Assembly (NCBI GenBank): GCA_003439945.1
Contig: QVRM01002068.1
Coordinates: 1-64,000 of the forward strand
DNA: 64,000 bases
Direction: 5' to 3'
DNA from: Dermanyssus gallinae
Lineage: Eukaryota; Arthropoda; Arachnida; Mesostigmata; Dermanyssidae
Shown here: positions 11,744 through 23,290 of the stretch, piece after piece
How the letters are laid out: each line of letters starts with the position of its first letter
Numbering within the stretch: the stretch's first letter is position 1
Notes under the pieces: model-generated
The model's input: only the letters and a program-made list of their open reading frames with translations
What the model was told of the DNA's origin: nothing
Databases searched by the model: none
Position numbers and translations under genes: made by a program

Positions 11744-14025
11744 TCATCTCGAATATTTTAAGATGCGGTCAGTCAGGCTACCTAGGGAAGGGACCAGAGC
11801 ACAGGAAGCGGCGTGGTATCTTCCACAGTGTGCTTTGCATCTAGAGCACCTGCAATGGTCATCTGGTTCGTGGAAGTCCCGCACGATACACAGTTTATGA
11901 TGAAAGCCGTGTACGGCATAGCGGGTTACGACATGACGGTTGTAACGATACGCCCCTCTCCATTCGTTACGTGTCATCGCTCCAGTTTCGAAGAATTTAT
12001 CAACGATATCCGCGAACTTTATCTTCCAGCACTCGAGGTTGTCCTTGAAAGCCGTTGTCGCCGACAGATCAAAGCGGTGCCGCAGATCTTCAGTGAACAG
12101 CGGTGTGTCTGCTAGGAGATATACTAGGCGGTTCCGGGTCGAGATGTGTAATCCCAGAGCCCTCTTGAGAAAGGAGGCCTTAACACGGTTAAGCTGTTCG
12201 AGGTTCTGCGCCGTGAGGTCCTCCCAAATAACACGTATCCCATACGACGCGATTGGGGCTATTTTGAGATCGAACAGTCTCAAGGCGGTTTCGAGTGACA
12301 ACAGCTGCGGCAATTTTATTGCCCATACAGCAGTCACTGCCTTCCTGCACCACTCGGCAATGTGTGCGGTGAAGCTGCGTCCGTTATAGGAAAACAGTAG
12401 CCCCAGGTATGGAAACCTGTTTACGTACGCGAGCGGTACACTGGCGTATCGCAAGGTGTTAGTGCCACTGATCCTGCCGCCCCTCCTGAATTTCATTGCT
12501 TCTGTCTTTCTCTGGTTTACCGTTAGACCCAAAGCATTTACAGCGACGTCAAGACGGGCTAAGGCTTGCTGTACCTGAAATCTGCTTGGACCATATATGA
12601 CCAAGTCGTCCGCGTACAAGATAACTTTGACTAGATTTCTCGGGCCTCTTATTTGGGCGGGCAGGTCCTTCAGTAGGATAGAGAACAGGAGAGGGCTCAG
12701 GTTGTCATCCTGAGCTAGACCTGTTGTCTGGGCAAAAGGTTCGAGTTCGGCGATACCATCCTCGATGGTTATTCTGTTCTTCTGCAGGATGGCCGCGAGA
12801 AGGTTGAGCACTTTAACTGGCACGCCAACCTCTGCCAACGAGCGTAAGATTATGTCTCTAGGCGCCGAATCAAATGCTGCCTTGAAATCGACGAAGACTG
12901 CATACAGAGGGTTCATCGCTATGGCTAACGCCCTCTTAACGCCCTTCATCAGAACCGTACAGGCGGTTTCTGTCGAGCGATCTCTGCGGAATCCATGCTG
13001 CTCGGTCGGGATGGCTTCTACGCCCTTCCAAGTAGTCACACAGTCTCCATGTCAGCAGACAAGAGAGTAGCTTATAGCATACGCTCTTCTTCGCGATGCC
13101 CCGCCAAGATGACGGCAGGGCCGGATTCCCCTTACCCTTAGGTAAAACTAGCAGATTAGCATCCCTCCACTTTGCTGGGAGCGTGCCCGTCCGCAAGCAT
13201 TCGTTGAATAGCGCGGACCAGCAAGGAGCAAGAAAGAGTGCACATTTTAGATGCTCATTGCGTACTCTGTCGGGGCCGGAAGCTTTATTACTGCGGAGAC
13301 TTAGTAGTCTTAGAAGTCTTAGAGACTTAGAAGTCCTCGTAGACCTCCTCGACGGTGAACTCCTGCTGGAGGAGGCCCGTAGCCATGTCGTCAATTCACC
13401 CCACACGGCGACTAGGTTTGGCACCTCGCGAGGAATGGTGTCCCGTAAAGCGAACATTTCCGAGAAGTGATGAATGAGGGCTGACGAGCTGATAGGGACA
13501 GGCCGCGGTGCTCCCTCGGTGGGCCAGCCATCTGTAGGGATGACGCTCTGCGTCGGCTATAAGGCGAGCTTCCAGCATCTACTGGTACCTCTTACGCTAC
13601 GTCGCGTATGTTTTCCTACAAATTGTTCTGAATATCGAGGCAAGCCGATGGTAACCCGGATTCGATTCCGCTAGGAACCTGAAGGTAATCTGGGCTCGGC
13701 GAGCAAGCCGATAGCTGTGGTCGAACCATGGCCTGTGCTTTTTGAAAAAAGAAACTGGCTGTATACTAGAGTGCAGCACTTCGAGTAGGCGCTGCGCATA
13801 CACCTCCGTGTCTATCACGTCCGGCACAGGGAGAACTTCATGAGCACGTTCTAGGAGCATATTCACATTGAGCTGGCGTGGGAGGGCAAGTCGCCTGGCC
13901 GTTCTCGTTGACGCTTCCTGAACCGCGAGGTCCACGGCCACTGGAACGTAGGCTCGAATGCATGCGCCTTCACGAAGCCTTGGCTATTTCCCAGAGATGA
14001 AGTAAACCTCTGTCGCCCAGCCATT
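11744..14025 (-). pseudogene. Family A non-LTR retrotransposon, reverse-transcriptase copy 1
   Basis: This is a 5'-truncated, frameshifted ORF2 on the - strand. Reading from 14,025 down, there is the tail of an APE endonuclease domain, a linker (13,597-13,941), the start of the RT fingers (12,936-13,457, with KGKGNP and SSWRGIAKKS), and a 431-residue frame at 11,744-13,039. In that frame are HGFRRDRST (17-23 region), the motif A block VFVDFKAAFD with Asp at 51, LAQDDNLSPLLF, and the active site YADD at 142-145. The QG of motif B is changed to QD. The thumb follows (APIASYGIR). The C-terminus carries the cluster C-x-C-x2-C-x3-C-x3-H-x3-C at about 396-413. At least three frameshifts make it non-functional. 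Clade is unsettled: APE-type, perhaps near I/Ingi-like elements. Confidence 0.85.
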
Positions 14026-14965
14026 CTGTAATATAATACATTTTAAAATTAACTCACTAAAAAAGTTTCAACCCAAAAAAGCTTCACTTTGATAAAGGCC
14101 ATATATCAGAAGCATGGGCAAAGTGTATACTGAGAGTAATTCTAATATAAAAAGCCGGCACACCTGGGTTAAATGCTTGGCGTAGCATCGGTTAAAAGAG
14201 CTGTATCTTTAAAATTCTGGCTGCTATACTTAATATGTCGCCCTTCTATTTGTAAGGAGCACTGTTCATCAGGGCAGCACAAGCTCCCCAAAGAAACATC
14301 CGTTGTGACGTTCTGCGTAGAACTCCTCGCTTGGGTCTTGACTGCCAGAGTAGAGAGGGCGGTGTTCATAGATTATCCTCGTCGTGTGCTGAGAAAACTT
14401 GCCAGTGATGGTGTAGACCTAGAATTGTTTTGTTAGTTCTGTCTATATGTATCTTCTAGCTTAACCCCATTACTCTCGAGGACGGGGCTCGTAACCACGA
14501 CCTAAATTTGCGGACTACGGGCTACCTACAGGGAAATATTTTAAGCGTCTACTTTTTTTCACTCTTACCTTCAACTTACCATTGCTCATCAAGCTATCTC
14601 ATGATGCATTATGCTGATGAAATAGCATGAATTATTCAGTCGTATCAAAATAGGCTTTCAACAAAGCTTTAATACTCTAGAGGATTACCGCGCCAAAAAT
14701 GGACGATAAATAGATACTGACAAAATCACGGCCATCAAGTTAAGAAGGGACAACCCACTGGCCCATTCGACCGGTCAAGGCTTCACGAAGCATCAATACT
14801 ATTTGCAGATGACTTCTGCCATCTGGTCAGCATTCTGCCAAGAGGCTTCGAAAGAGCATGGTCGCTATGCCTTTTCTAGAAAACTCGCAGCAGTACGTAT
14901 GAAGTATGCTTATAAATAATTTAAATCTCAAGCATTAGTGGCTTCCTACTGAAATATTCATATTT
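14026..14965. other. Unassigned intergenic sequence
   Basis: No supported gene. Two overlapping antisense frames of 66 and 87 codons at 14,169-14,436 show no motif. A short + strand stretch near 14,780-14,850 reads ILFADDF, which resembles an RT active site, but nothing around it supports a retrotransposon call. Confidence 0.5.
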
Positions 14966-14967
14966 GT

Positions 14968-15740
14968 TTACAATACAATACAAAGTCTCTTTATTGAAAA
15001 AGGGGTGTTAAAATCACATGGTAGTCTTTACACTCATGGGCACGTCGCAAAACTCTCCATGCAAACGCATTATTCACAACTTCGACATTAGCAACTTCAG
15101 GTGGAGTAATTGAGACACCACCACGTAGATTATTTGGACGTAATGTTAAAAATGTACTAAATGTATTACTTCGGATTAGTTGTTTAAAAAATCTCACGTT
15201 AACTTGCATTTGGTACTCGCTCACGGTTGGGAGTACGAGACTCTCGCGTCTTACATTGCAGCGCCATGCGACTCGTTTGACAAATTTATCCTGCACTCGC
15301 TGGAGCAGTTCTACATCTTTTCTATAAAAAGGCGTCCACACGTGTGAACAATATGTCCACTTTGGTACAACAAGCGTATCATACAGTTTCATGTACATTG
15401 CTGGGTCATGCCCGATAAACGCTCTAAGAATGAGATCGCACAGCCGAGACGCAGATTTTACAACTTCGGCGATATGAGTATACTTCATTTGGCAATCAAA
15501 TGTTACACCTAGGTCTTTGTATATTGACACTTCAGGTATACTATGGCCGTTCATAAAATGTGAAGTGTCGTCCTTGACTGTTTTCAGCACGGCGCATTTA
15601 GAAGTGGATATTTCCATTCTATTCAAATGGGCCCATAGTAGCACGGCATCAATTGCCTTCTGTAACTTGGCCTTGTCTTAATCGTCTTTAAATTCAATGA
15701 ATATAGTTAGATCTATATTGAAGTTAAAGACAACAAAGCC
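14968..15740 (-). pseudogene. CR1/Jockey-group-like element, RT thumb and 3' end
   Basis: A 217-residue frame at 14,991-15,644 has the profile of the C-terminal half of a CR1/L2/Jockey-group RT. The segments are WAHLNRMEISTSKCAVLKT, YKDLGVTFD, then VVPKWTYCSHVW and LLQRVQDKFVKRV. Just upstream (15,645-15,735) the frame continues with DKAKLQKAID after a degraded active site, and one stop interrupts it. The 3' end carries TTTCAATAAAG followed by about three copies of the pentamer TTGTA (14,968-14,985 on the - strand), a short tandem-repeat tail of the kind typical of CR1/L2-like elements. A + strand relative of this 3' end lies at 35,281-35,587. Confidence 0.75.
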
Positions 15741-16099
15741 AAAGGATCTTTAGAGAGATAGATGTTTTAATGTGTTATTATGCGATTTGGCGGGGGCAGC
15801 ACAGGGATAAATTAACAATATTATTATCTATTTTAATTTGCCCAATAATTTCAAACTAACGTGTCCGCAGATTAACCATTTTGGTGCTTTGTAGCGCGCA
15901 CTGAGCCTGTCAGAGAATGCATCGGCGAAGCTTGCACGGAAATTATACCGCAAACTCACGTTAGTAGACGATTTAGTCCTGGGCAAGATACCGTTCAGTA
16001 CACAAACCTTAGAAGCCTACAGAAACCGTGGTTTCATTTCCTTTGTTGGTCTGGCTGATTGGGAAACTGTACATCTAAGACTACTTTCTGCGGTAGTGA

Positions 16100-16720
16100 C
16101 TTAAGGGCCTATTCTAGCGCCTTTAGGTTTAATATTTGTTTGCGTTTTTGTTTGTTTTTCGATTTATTGTGGGGTTCGGGGCGTAATAGGTAGAATGTTT
16201 CTTTGCAATGCTTACGATGTGCTGAGACAATGGAAGTAATATTGCGTATTATTTCTTCTGGCTGGCGGCTTGAAGATAGCACAACATCCACTACACTGTT
16301 GCCGTTCCAACAAATACAGGTCGGATCAGTAAGAGTGTTCTCGATGTTCAATTAAATTTTGTTAATACCCTCCATCAAGCCCATCACAAGCCCTTAGACA
16401 ATCACCAATGCCTTGTATTATATCTGCAGTCTTCTTGTCGGGTGGACACTAAATAATAGTCACAAAGTTTTACCATAACCTCTTAACGCTAACCCGTGGA
16501 ACGCCTTATGAGTTAGAAATGTAACACGTGTCATGTCGGTTACAAAAGTCTCTGTTAAGGACACAATATCGGGCTCACTAAATTAATTCTCTTCTGGCGT
16601 CTCGTGCAGTGACGCCAACGGCTCTACGTTCCATAAGAGGCACTCCGATTGACCTCTCAATCGTGGCGAGTTATTTAATCGGGAGTTCAAACACATTAGA
16701 GGGACTCGTCTAGCCTGCTT
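16100..16720 (-). pseudogene. APE endonuclease remnant, likely same CR1-like element
   Basis: On the - strand, starting near 16,640, one frame reads LLWNVEPLASLHETPEEN and then EPDIVSLTETF, matching the first conserved block of APE-type endonucleases, where an Asn and then a Glu help bind metal. At 16,109-16,351 an 80-residue frame reads TDPTCICWNG and SVVDVVLSSS, matching the last block of the domain. Stops and a large internal deletion separate the two. The order and strand fit the RT remnant at 14,968-15,740, so this is probably the 5' part of the same ORF2 with most of the middle lost. The stretch 15,741-16,099 has no recognisable coding. Confidence 0.6.
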
Positions 16721-17390
16721 CGTTTTTGCCCGACCCCCCTTCTCTTACGATGTATACTTTATAAGATTTTAGTTGGCCTCGATAGGGGTGACAACGGCTA
16801 ACTTCGGGTTAAACCGCGCGATCAAGTATATCTTAGAATTTCTCCTCTCTGACTTTAACGTGAAAACTATTTTAATATGCTTGCTTCAACCCAGTCAGTT
16901 TTGTCACGTTCACTTCACAGTCGAGGCCTACGATAGAGGGAACATATTGCTGTAGTTTTTCGCTCAAGTGTGAAAGTGCGATGCGGGCTAGGAATAATGC
17001 TTTCAACCTTGGCCGTTCGGGCACGTCGCGATCGTTCGTTTACGACTTGCAAATCCGTCATCTTGTTTGTGCCTGTTGTTGCGTGCACGACCCATCCGGG
17101 TTTTCTTACAATGTTCCACATGTTGTCGTGTCTCGCTCCTCCGTTCTTTGGCGTGTTCACATTCTTGCGTGGATCGCCGTCGAAGCCGAGATGACGTGTA
17201 CACACAAACATACATATCGCTTCGTCCACTATCTCTCGACGGAAACTTTCCGGGAACATAATAAACATGTATCCAAATATATATATATATATATGTCACT
17301 GGTGGCAATCTACACAGCGTCAGAGTTTCATTCGAAGGATCCCGCTGTTATCGCAAGGAATGGGCCTAGCTTGGTGTGACGTAGCTGCTG
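16721..17390. other. Unassigned sequence
   Basis: Several mutually overlapping frames occur on both strands at 16,915-17,379, with no domain in any. A short (AT)n run sits at 17,277-17,294. I see no supported gene. Confidence 0.5.
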
Positions 17391-17850
17391 CTGCTGTTGT
17401 TGCGGCTGCTAGTGCGTGCTGATCGACGGCATGGATGCCAGTGGATGCTCGCCACCTGCGGACAGACTCAGGTAAACGAACGGACTCAGTTCTGCGAAAC
17501 GAGTGTTGTTTTTTTTCGCTCCTCTGGGCTCCACGTTGTGGAGGTGCTCGCGACGTGTGGGCGTTCGGCTTACACTAACTGTTCCGGCCCGACCGTTACC
17601 CGCCGCTGCCGCCGCCGCCGCCACCACCTAATGATAGCGGTCACTGCTTGCATAATTTTCGCCCGTCCAACTGACAGCGGAATCACGGAAATGCTCGCGA
17701 ACTCCTCGCGAGCTCGGGAGCTGGACAGGTCCGGCGCTGAAACTCGAATAAACCAACCCCGAAGCCCGAGCCCGGTTGCCGCCAGCTACACCGGAAGCAT
17801 GAGCATGACGAGATGATCCGGGGGAACTTGGGCGCGAGGCAAGTGCCCTC
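17390..17850. other. GC-rich, CpG-bearing block, possible first exon
   Basis: Base composition rises sharply against the AT-rich surroundings. The block opens with CTG/TTG triplets (17,386-17,410) and contains a GCC-triplet run near 17,600-17,627. On the + strand an ATG at about 17,431 in a good context (GGCATGG) opens a short frame, MDASGCSPPADRL, which meets a consensus-like splice donor CTCAG|GTAAAC near 17,470. That could be the first coding exon of a host gene with a CpG-type promoter, but no downstream exon is recognisable. The 72-74-codon frames on the - strand are alanine-run by-products. This is a hint only. Confidence 0.25.
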
Positions 17851-18296
17851 ATCCTATCGTTGTCAGTTGGGGTCTCCGTCGCTCGTAGTGACCGCGAGTG
17901 AAGGAAGAGGAGAAAAAACAGCGAGAGAGAGAGAGATGACGGGAAATACGTCTGGTCCCTCTCGATTCCTCAGTCACTTGGCCAACTCAAGTCACTTGAC
18001 CTATAAGCTGTTCCTGAAGAACAAAAAATCCGTAGCACAACCATAAACAATTGGGGTATTTACTGTCCTCTATGCCGAATATTCCTACATTGTTTTGCAA
18101 CATTGTAAAACGGAAGCGTTTAAACCACATTTTTTTAGTCGTAGGAGAATACGCCTGAACATTTTTCAGCATTGAAAAATGTATCCGTTTTCGCAAGCAT
18201 ACTTCGCAACAGCCTCTGCAATGTCTATTATCTTTACCAATATTAATACGCATTTCAGATCACGATAATAGAAAACAGGCGGTAAATAAAATTACA

Positions 18297-18298
<2 letters not shown>
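17851..18298. other. Unassigned sequence
   Basis: The flank of the GC-rich block returns to AT-rich sequence, with a short GAGA run near 17,922-17,936. I see no gene or element. Confidence 0.5.

Positions 18299-18359
<61 letters not shown>
18299..18359. repeat. (AT)n microsatellite
   Basis: About 30 uninterrupted AT units. Confidence 0.98.
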
Positions 18360-18360
<1 letters not shown>

Positions 18361-20356
18361 CGTGTTTATTGACCAAATAGAAGGCATTATACAATCTATA
18401 GTTACCGCATATATGCATTGTATTGCTATGTACTATGCGATGTACTATGTAATCTACACAAGATCTACAATGTTTCAGTGAAAATTTTAGGATACTTTAT
18501 GTGCGTATTTTAATCGCTATATCTGCCAATTTTTTATACAAGACATAAACAAACAATTATGTTTGCCATAGTTGTTAGGCTGACAGGCAAGTCAGCCCGC
18601 ATAGCCCATTGCAGCAAAACTGACAAAAGGAACCGCATACTGCAATGGGAAACATTCGTAGCAGTCTGGGTTGCCAATTCGTAGGCTAAATCTAGGCTAT
18701 CGACTGGTCAACCTCCGGCCGGCTCGACAAGCGGATCCAGCATTTGAGCTGCTAGCCTTATATGACCGTCGTCGCTCCGTACCGTTTGCTTCGAGGAGGC
18801 GAAACGGCAAGGTTAACTACCTGCGCTTTCGGGGGCGTCAGCAGGTGACACGGGTAATAATATCCTTTGCCGGGGTGCGGCCACATATAGCGAGCGCAAT
18901 GGTGTCTATTGTCGAACATAGTGGACGCCGCCGCCGTCGCTGCCGCCTGGTGGCCGTTTGGTTATCGGCGGTAGCCCGGTTAGTCCTATAGCCGTCCTAG
19001 ATATCTAGTCTTGGTTATTCCGAGGTGAAGAATCGCCACTAATTTATGCACGGCTATTGGCTCTGCGGTAGCAAGCATTGCGCTGTATATGCAGAAGCCC
19101 CGTTGTGCGTTGAGTCTCGCGCTTTAACTATTATAACTAAGTCGCTCGCATCTGCATATGATCGAGCAAGCTGAATAGGGAGGGAGACGAAAGACGCCGT
19201 CGTACGCGACGTTTCGACGTGCCGCATATACTCTTCGAGATCATAGTATGTTGTAAGCGGAGAGCAGCTCTGCAGTTCAGCTATTCTTGTGTCTAGATGA
19301 TTATGCTAAAAGTCAACTGTATCTCTTCTCAAGGAGTGCTTACGCTCCACAATCTCTTGACGCACGCCCTGTCCTTGAGAATGTCCATGAGAATGATACT
19401 TCTGGCCCCAACTGACCAAAACCGAAGTCTCGTTAATCTGATTAACGATAACGATTAAGTAATCTGATTAAGTAGGCTCACTCGCTGCTAACTGATACAG
19501 TTTTAGACTAAACTTTACTACTCTGCGGATGTACTACATGTCGTCCCCATGCAACAATTACTATAAAAAATAATACAACTAAACTATATAAAACTATATA
19601 AAATGCTCGAACAGGAACTATATAAAACGGCATAAAATTGGCTGTATATCAAAATGAAGTATAAAATATTGACAACAGTCATGAATAAAATATTAATAAT
19701 AAGAATGCTACTAATGAAAATATTAAGGATCATTATCATTACTATATCAATCTGCCCCATTGGTTGTAGATCAAAGCAGAGCAGTGTACTTAATTACGTT
19801 CAATAATGCGCATAGATCTTTATTTAGATACTTTAGGTAAAAGCGTCATTTATGTCACTTAGCTAAAATATGTTGTAGTAATTTACAAAAGCGTAACCTA
19901 ATTTCTCTTTAAATAGATCGTGGAGTGTTATGAATGAAACAAATAGCTTTATTCATGAGTACTAGCAAATACACTCGAAAGCATATAGCCTCTTTACTGT
20001 GGAGGTTGCCCGGGGGCTAGAACAAAGATCATGTGCTCGTTGCGTCGAAAGAAAAAGAAGAAATTAATCAAAGTAATAATACAATTAAAATAATAATAAT
20101 AATAATAATAATAATATGGAAAACGTGTATAGTAATTTATTTAATTAAATAACAAATATATAATTAATCGTTGAATTAGCGGTTTTGAGCAGTATACCGT
20201 AGAATTCGGCACACAAGAGAAATGACTGCTGTATGAATCTAGGTTTGTAAAATGTAATTATTGTAAATAATGTTCCCCAATTGATAAAATAAAAATACAT
20301 TTAAATTAAATTTAATTCGCCTTTAATCGTAGATTCATGTAGTTAAAGCTACAAAC

Positions 20357-20359
<3 letters not shown>
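18360..20359. other. Unassigned sequence with one (AAT)n tract
   Basis: This 2-kb stretch has no recognisable gene. A 106-codon + strand frame at 18,671-18,991 is arginine-rich with no motif and lies in a locally GC-rich patch (18,700-19,000) with GCCGCC triplets. From 19,500 on, the DNA is AT-rich with repeated TATATAAAA strings. An (AAT)n microsatellite occupies 20,090-20,115. Confidence 0.5.

Positions 20360-20423
<64 letters not shown>
20360..20423. repeat. (AT)n microsatellite, left flank of mariner
   Basis: About 31 AT units run directly into the left end of the mariner element. A short (AT)n tract also resumes at 21,715-21,729 on the other side, so the transposon appears to sit inside one original (AT)n tract. 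Confidence 0.95.
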
Positions 20424-20426
<3 letters not shown>

Positions 20427-21714
20427 GTAGTTCAATAAGTTCTTAGAATGAAAACCGAGAATTTTCCAAATCATGTTTTTAAATTTTTCTTATTCGATAT
20501 ACTCCCCGAGAAGCTCAATACACTTTTCCCACCGAGATTTCAGAGCTTTCATACCTCTTGAGTAGAATGCCGCGTCGTTAGACTGAAAATAGGCATTGAC
20601 AGCAGCCTTAACCTCTTCATTGCTGGAAAAACGCTTTCCACCGAGACTATTCTTCAAATGTCCGAAGAGGAAAATAATCAGAGGGGGCCAGGTCTGGAGA
20701 ATAGGAGGGTTGTTCAATAAGTTCGAACCTCAGTTGGGCCAGTTTTGCCCATGCTTGCCGGGACTTGTGTGCAGGAGCATTGCCCTGGTGAAACGGGACA
20801 ACCTTCTTCTGCAAAGCGGGCCGTTTCACGATGAGTTCTTGCTAACGGCAGTCCAACAGTCTTGCATAATATTCTCCTGTGATCGTTTTACAGCTCTCAA
20901 GGTAGTCGACCAGCATTATTCTACGTTGGTCTTAAAAAACTGTAGCCATCACCTTTCCGGTCAATGCCGTTGTCCGCACCCTCTTCGGAGGTCCTTCATC
21001 AGGTGCACACCATTGGCAAGATGCTTCTTGGGTCTCGGGAGTGTAGTGATGAACCCGGCTTTCATCGACGGTCATGAATCTGCACCAAAAATCCGACAGA
21101 TTGTTCGACATCTTAGCCAAATTTCGCTGTAAAGCCAAAACAGGCGCGTCTTTTTGGCCTTGGTTGAGCAAATGCGGCAGCCATTTTGCTCTAAGCTCTT
21201 TCATCTTCAAGTTTTCGTGTAGGATAAAATGCACACTGCCTAAACTAATCCCTAATGCCTCCGCTATTTCCTTAATGTTCATTCGCTTATCTGTGCCAAT
21301 AATTTTTCGCACTTTCTCTACGTTTTCCTCATCAGTTGCCGTTTTTTGGCCTCCTGGACGTAGTTCATCCTCGGTGCTCCTGCGACCTCTTTTTAACACA
21401 TTAATCCAGTTGGAAACAGTGGCAAAACATGGCGCAGAGTCACTGTACGTCTCGTCTAACTCAATTTTTACTTGGGCCGCATTCCAACCTTTGAAATAAA
21501 AATGCTTGATAACCACTCGAAACTCTTTTTTCTCCATTTTTAAAAATCACGCCGATACGTTGCACGGGAAAAGCTATCAAACGAAATCGCAACGGCCAAT
21601 CACCATGATATATTGAGTGCTAGCAGTCGAAAAGTTGCAGTTCCTATTAGCGGTGAAAGCGTACCAAAATTCGAATTCTAAAAAGCTCATTCTAAGAACT
21701 TATTGAACTACCTG
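20424..21714 (-). mobile_element. mariner-family DNA transposon with both inverted repeats
   Basis: The element is 1,291 bp, the usual mariner size. Its first 28 bases (starting CAGGTAGTTCAATAAG, 20,424-20,451) are the exact reverse complement of its last 28 (21,687-21,714). A TA dinucleotide lies on each side, as expected for mariner target duplication. It contains one degenerate transposase frame on the - strand. The identical terminal repeats suggest a fairly recent insertion. The site is an (AT)n microsatellite, which offers many TA targets. Confidence 0.97.
20490..21537 (-). pseudogene. mariner transposase, inactivated
   Basis: The frame begins at the ATG at 21,537 and can be followed for about 349 codons, the normal mariner length. 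The N-terminal helix-turn-helix half is intact for 201 residues. It includes FRVVIKHFYFKGWNAAQV and IKEIAEALGISLGSVHFIL, and FMTVDE supplies the first catalytic Asp. A stop then replaces the residue expected after MATVF, and the same frame continues with DQRRIMLVDYLE (second Asp), a second stop, and NAPAHKS and SPDLAPSDYF (third Asp of the mariner D,D34D triad). A one-base shift near 20,660 is needed to reach the C-terminal GGKRFSSNEE segment ending at 20,490. Two stops and one frameshift mean it cannot encode active transposase. Confidence 0.93.
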
Positions 21715-21840
21715 TATATATATATATATGTTTGCCTCTTGTCTTTCTACCGTGTCTGTCGTCGGTAGCTACTTTTCCCAATTTCTTGCAGCATGGTGCA
21801 TCTATTTTCACTAGACTATATTTATCCGATTTATAGTCGA

Positions 21841-22012
21841 GCCCGGTGGCGTGGTGGCATGCGTCTGCGCCTGGCAACCGGAGGAGACACATAGGTGCGC
21901 GGGTTCGAGCCCCACCGTTGCACATTTGTATTTATGGGGGTCCGTCTATGAAGCAATGCGAAAAGCAGTCCCATGCACGTTAAGTCTTAGCTGAGAGTCA
22001 GCCCCGAAGATA
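21841..22012 (+). mobile_element. tRNA-derived SINE copy
   Basis: The 5' part resembles a tRNA gene: an A-box-like TGGCGTGGTGGC at 21,846-21,857 and a canonical B box GGTTCGAGCCC at 21,902-21,912, about 45 bases apart. The sequence does not fold convincingly into a full tRNA. A tRNA-unrelated body follows, containing AGCTGAGAGTCAGC, a motif shared with the SINE copies at 29.6 and 47.7 kb. A short T-rich end occurs near 22,005. Transcription would be by RNA polymerase III if active. Confidence 0.7.
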
Positions 22013-22044
22013 TTTTTTTATCCTGACTGTCCAGCTTGCCAACG

Positions 22045-22335
22045 AGTTAATTTTCATGCCGCTAGTATTCGAGAGACTCGGAGGATCCGGTCTCGAGGTA
22101 TGATCGCTTTTCCAGAAGATTGGCAAACGAATAAAATCGGCGACAGGGAAGAAACGAGCTCTCAAGTATCTACTTTAGCGGCTATCACTGGCGGTTCAGC
22201 GGGGCAATGCGGCAGCAATAATGGGTACAATGAGGGACTGCTTTGAGGATAAGCTCGACTGGTAGGCACTTCTCATACGTCCTTTGTAATTAGTTAATCA
22301 TAACCCTGTGACCCAAACATTGAATAATAAATCAT
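22045..22335 (+). pseudogene. RLE-family retrotransposon, 3' fragment 1
   Basis: The + strand encodes the last part of the C-terminal domain seen in the longer copy at 37.4-40.6 kb. It reads IFMPLVFERLGGSG, a stop, then FQKIGKRIKSATGKKR and RLSLAVQRGNAAAIMGTM. The corresponding lines at 37.4 kb read FLKELGKRVTAVTKDAR and RISIEVQRGNAVAVVGSL. At least two stops are present. The 3' end runs into GAATAATAAATC near 22,320, a short TAA-rich tail. The SINE lies immediately upstream. Confidence 0.75.
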
Positions 22336-22830
22336 ATTTAATGTTTCTTTTTTAAATCCTGAGGCACTTGTCACGGAGGTCAGATCAATAAATTGCAAGA
22401 TTATTTTGTTAGAGAGGAGAAAATCTTTTTGCTCATACGCAACCATCTTATGGCAGGTCGGGTAGTACTCGGCGCTGGTTGTTTAGGGCCACATGTAAGG
22501 CCCACTAAAAACTTCTCATGGCCTTCTTTGGCATCTGGATACCGCGTGTTCTGCTTTGTCATCTGCTCCACTGTCACAAAATAGACAGTGAGGTAACGCC
22601 GCATGCGGACCTAACTGTGCACAGGGCCGCTTAACCCCCGGACTGCTTCTTTCTTTTGCTCCCCCTACACAATGGAGCAGGCCTTAGCTATATATCTAGC
22701 CTAAGCCGCAGCTCGTTTCGAGACATGTTTCATATTAGGCGTTAACGACATGGATTATATAGCATTACACCCAAAAACTTCACTTGTCGTTTGGCTCTTC
22801 CCGCCTTCTTCCCTCTCAGTCGTAACGCCA
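22336..22830. other. Unassigned sequence
   Basis: Short overlapping frames of about 63-67 codons lie on both strands at 22,393-22,604. None has a motif. I see no supported gene. Confidence 0.5.
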
Positions 22831-22831
22831 T

Positions 22832-23290
22832 TTACCGCATCTTCTCTTGCCGTACAGATTGCCTCCGTCTTTGTTCCGCCAGAATTATATGGTGGTTTCC
22901 TGTGCAACTTTTCACCCTCCTCAAAGTTTTACTGGGTTTGTCTTTAAGCTCTTGTTTGTTCTGCCCGCTCATTACCAATGCCAGGTCGTCTACGCAAGCG
23001 ATCGTCGTGAGCCTCTCAGGGTGACCCTGTCTTTCTAAAATGCCATTTATGTGCCGTTTCAACGAACTGGCCCCAAGACGGAGCTCTGTGGCACTCCCGC
23101 AGTCGTCTTCCAATGTCTGCCTGTATTCCATTCTATGTGTCCGTTCGCTCAGATAGTCAGCCACTGCCCGCCTAAGGTATGCCACCATTGGCGGCCAATG
23201 CCTGTCGTAGCGCTTCCCATCGCGTGGAGTTAAACGCATAGCCGACATCGAGCATGACCACTAAATAGTCTGCAATTTTTAATATTCAAT
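22832..23290 (-). pseudogene. R1-like non-LTR retrotransposon RT fragment
   Basis: On the - strand from about 23,270, the translation gives VVMLDVGYAFNSTRWEALRQ, matching the R1-clade motif A signature (LDVxNAFNSxxW). A 138-residue frame (22,832-23,248) follows with YLRRAVADYLSERT. After a damaged motif B region comes ACVDDLALVMSGQNKQEL, an active site of the form xVDD. Frameshifts separate the pieces and motif B (usually GVPQGSVLGP) is not readable in the same frame. It is a short internal piece of the palm domain only. It resembles the R1-like copies at 33.4 and 45.9 kb. Confidence 0.72.

Noticed and set aside
12039..13470. + strand frames of 100-124 codons
   Set aside because: They lie antisense to the family A reverse transcriptase and mirror its codon pattern.
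14780..14850. RT active site ILFADDF on the + strand
   Set aside because: No other RT block is readable in order around it, so four residues alone do not support an element.
17409..17852. - strand frames with an alanine run and Ser/Arg-rich sequence
   Set aside because: They come from GCC/GGC triplets and lack domains; the opposite strand has the only exon-like signals.
18671..18991. 106-codon + strand frame
   Set aside because: Arginine-rich because of GC-rich triplets, with no recognisable motif or splice context.
21841..21920. A genuine tRNA gene
   Set aside because: A and B boxes are present, but the acceptor stem does not pair and a SINE body follows; the same holds at 47,700.
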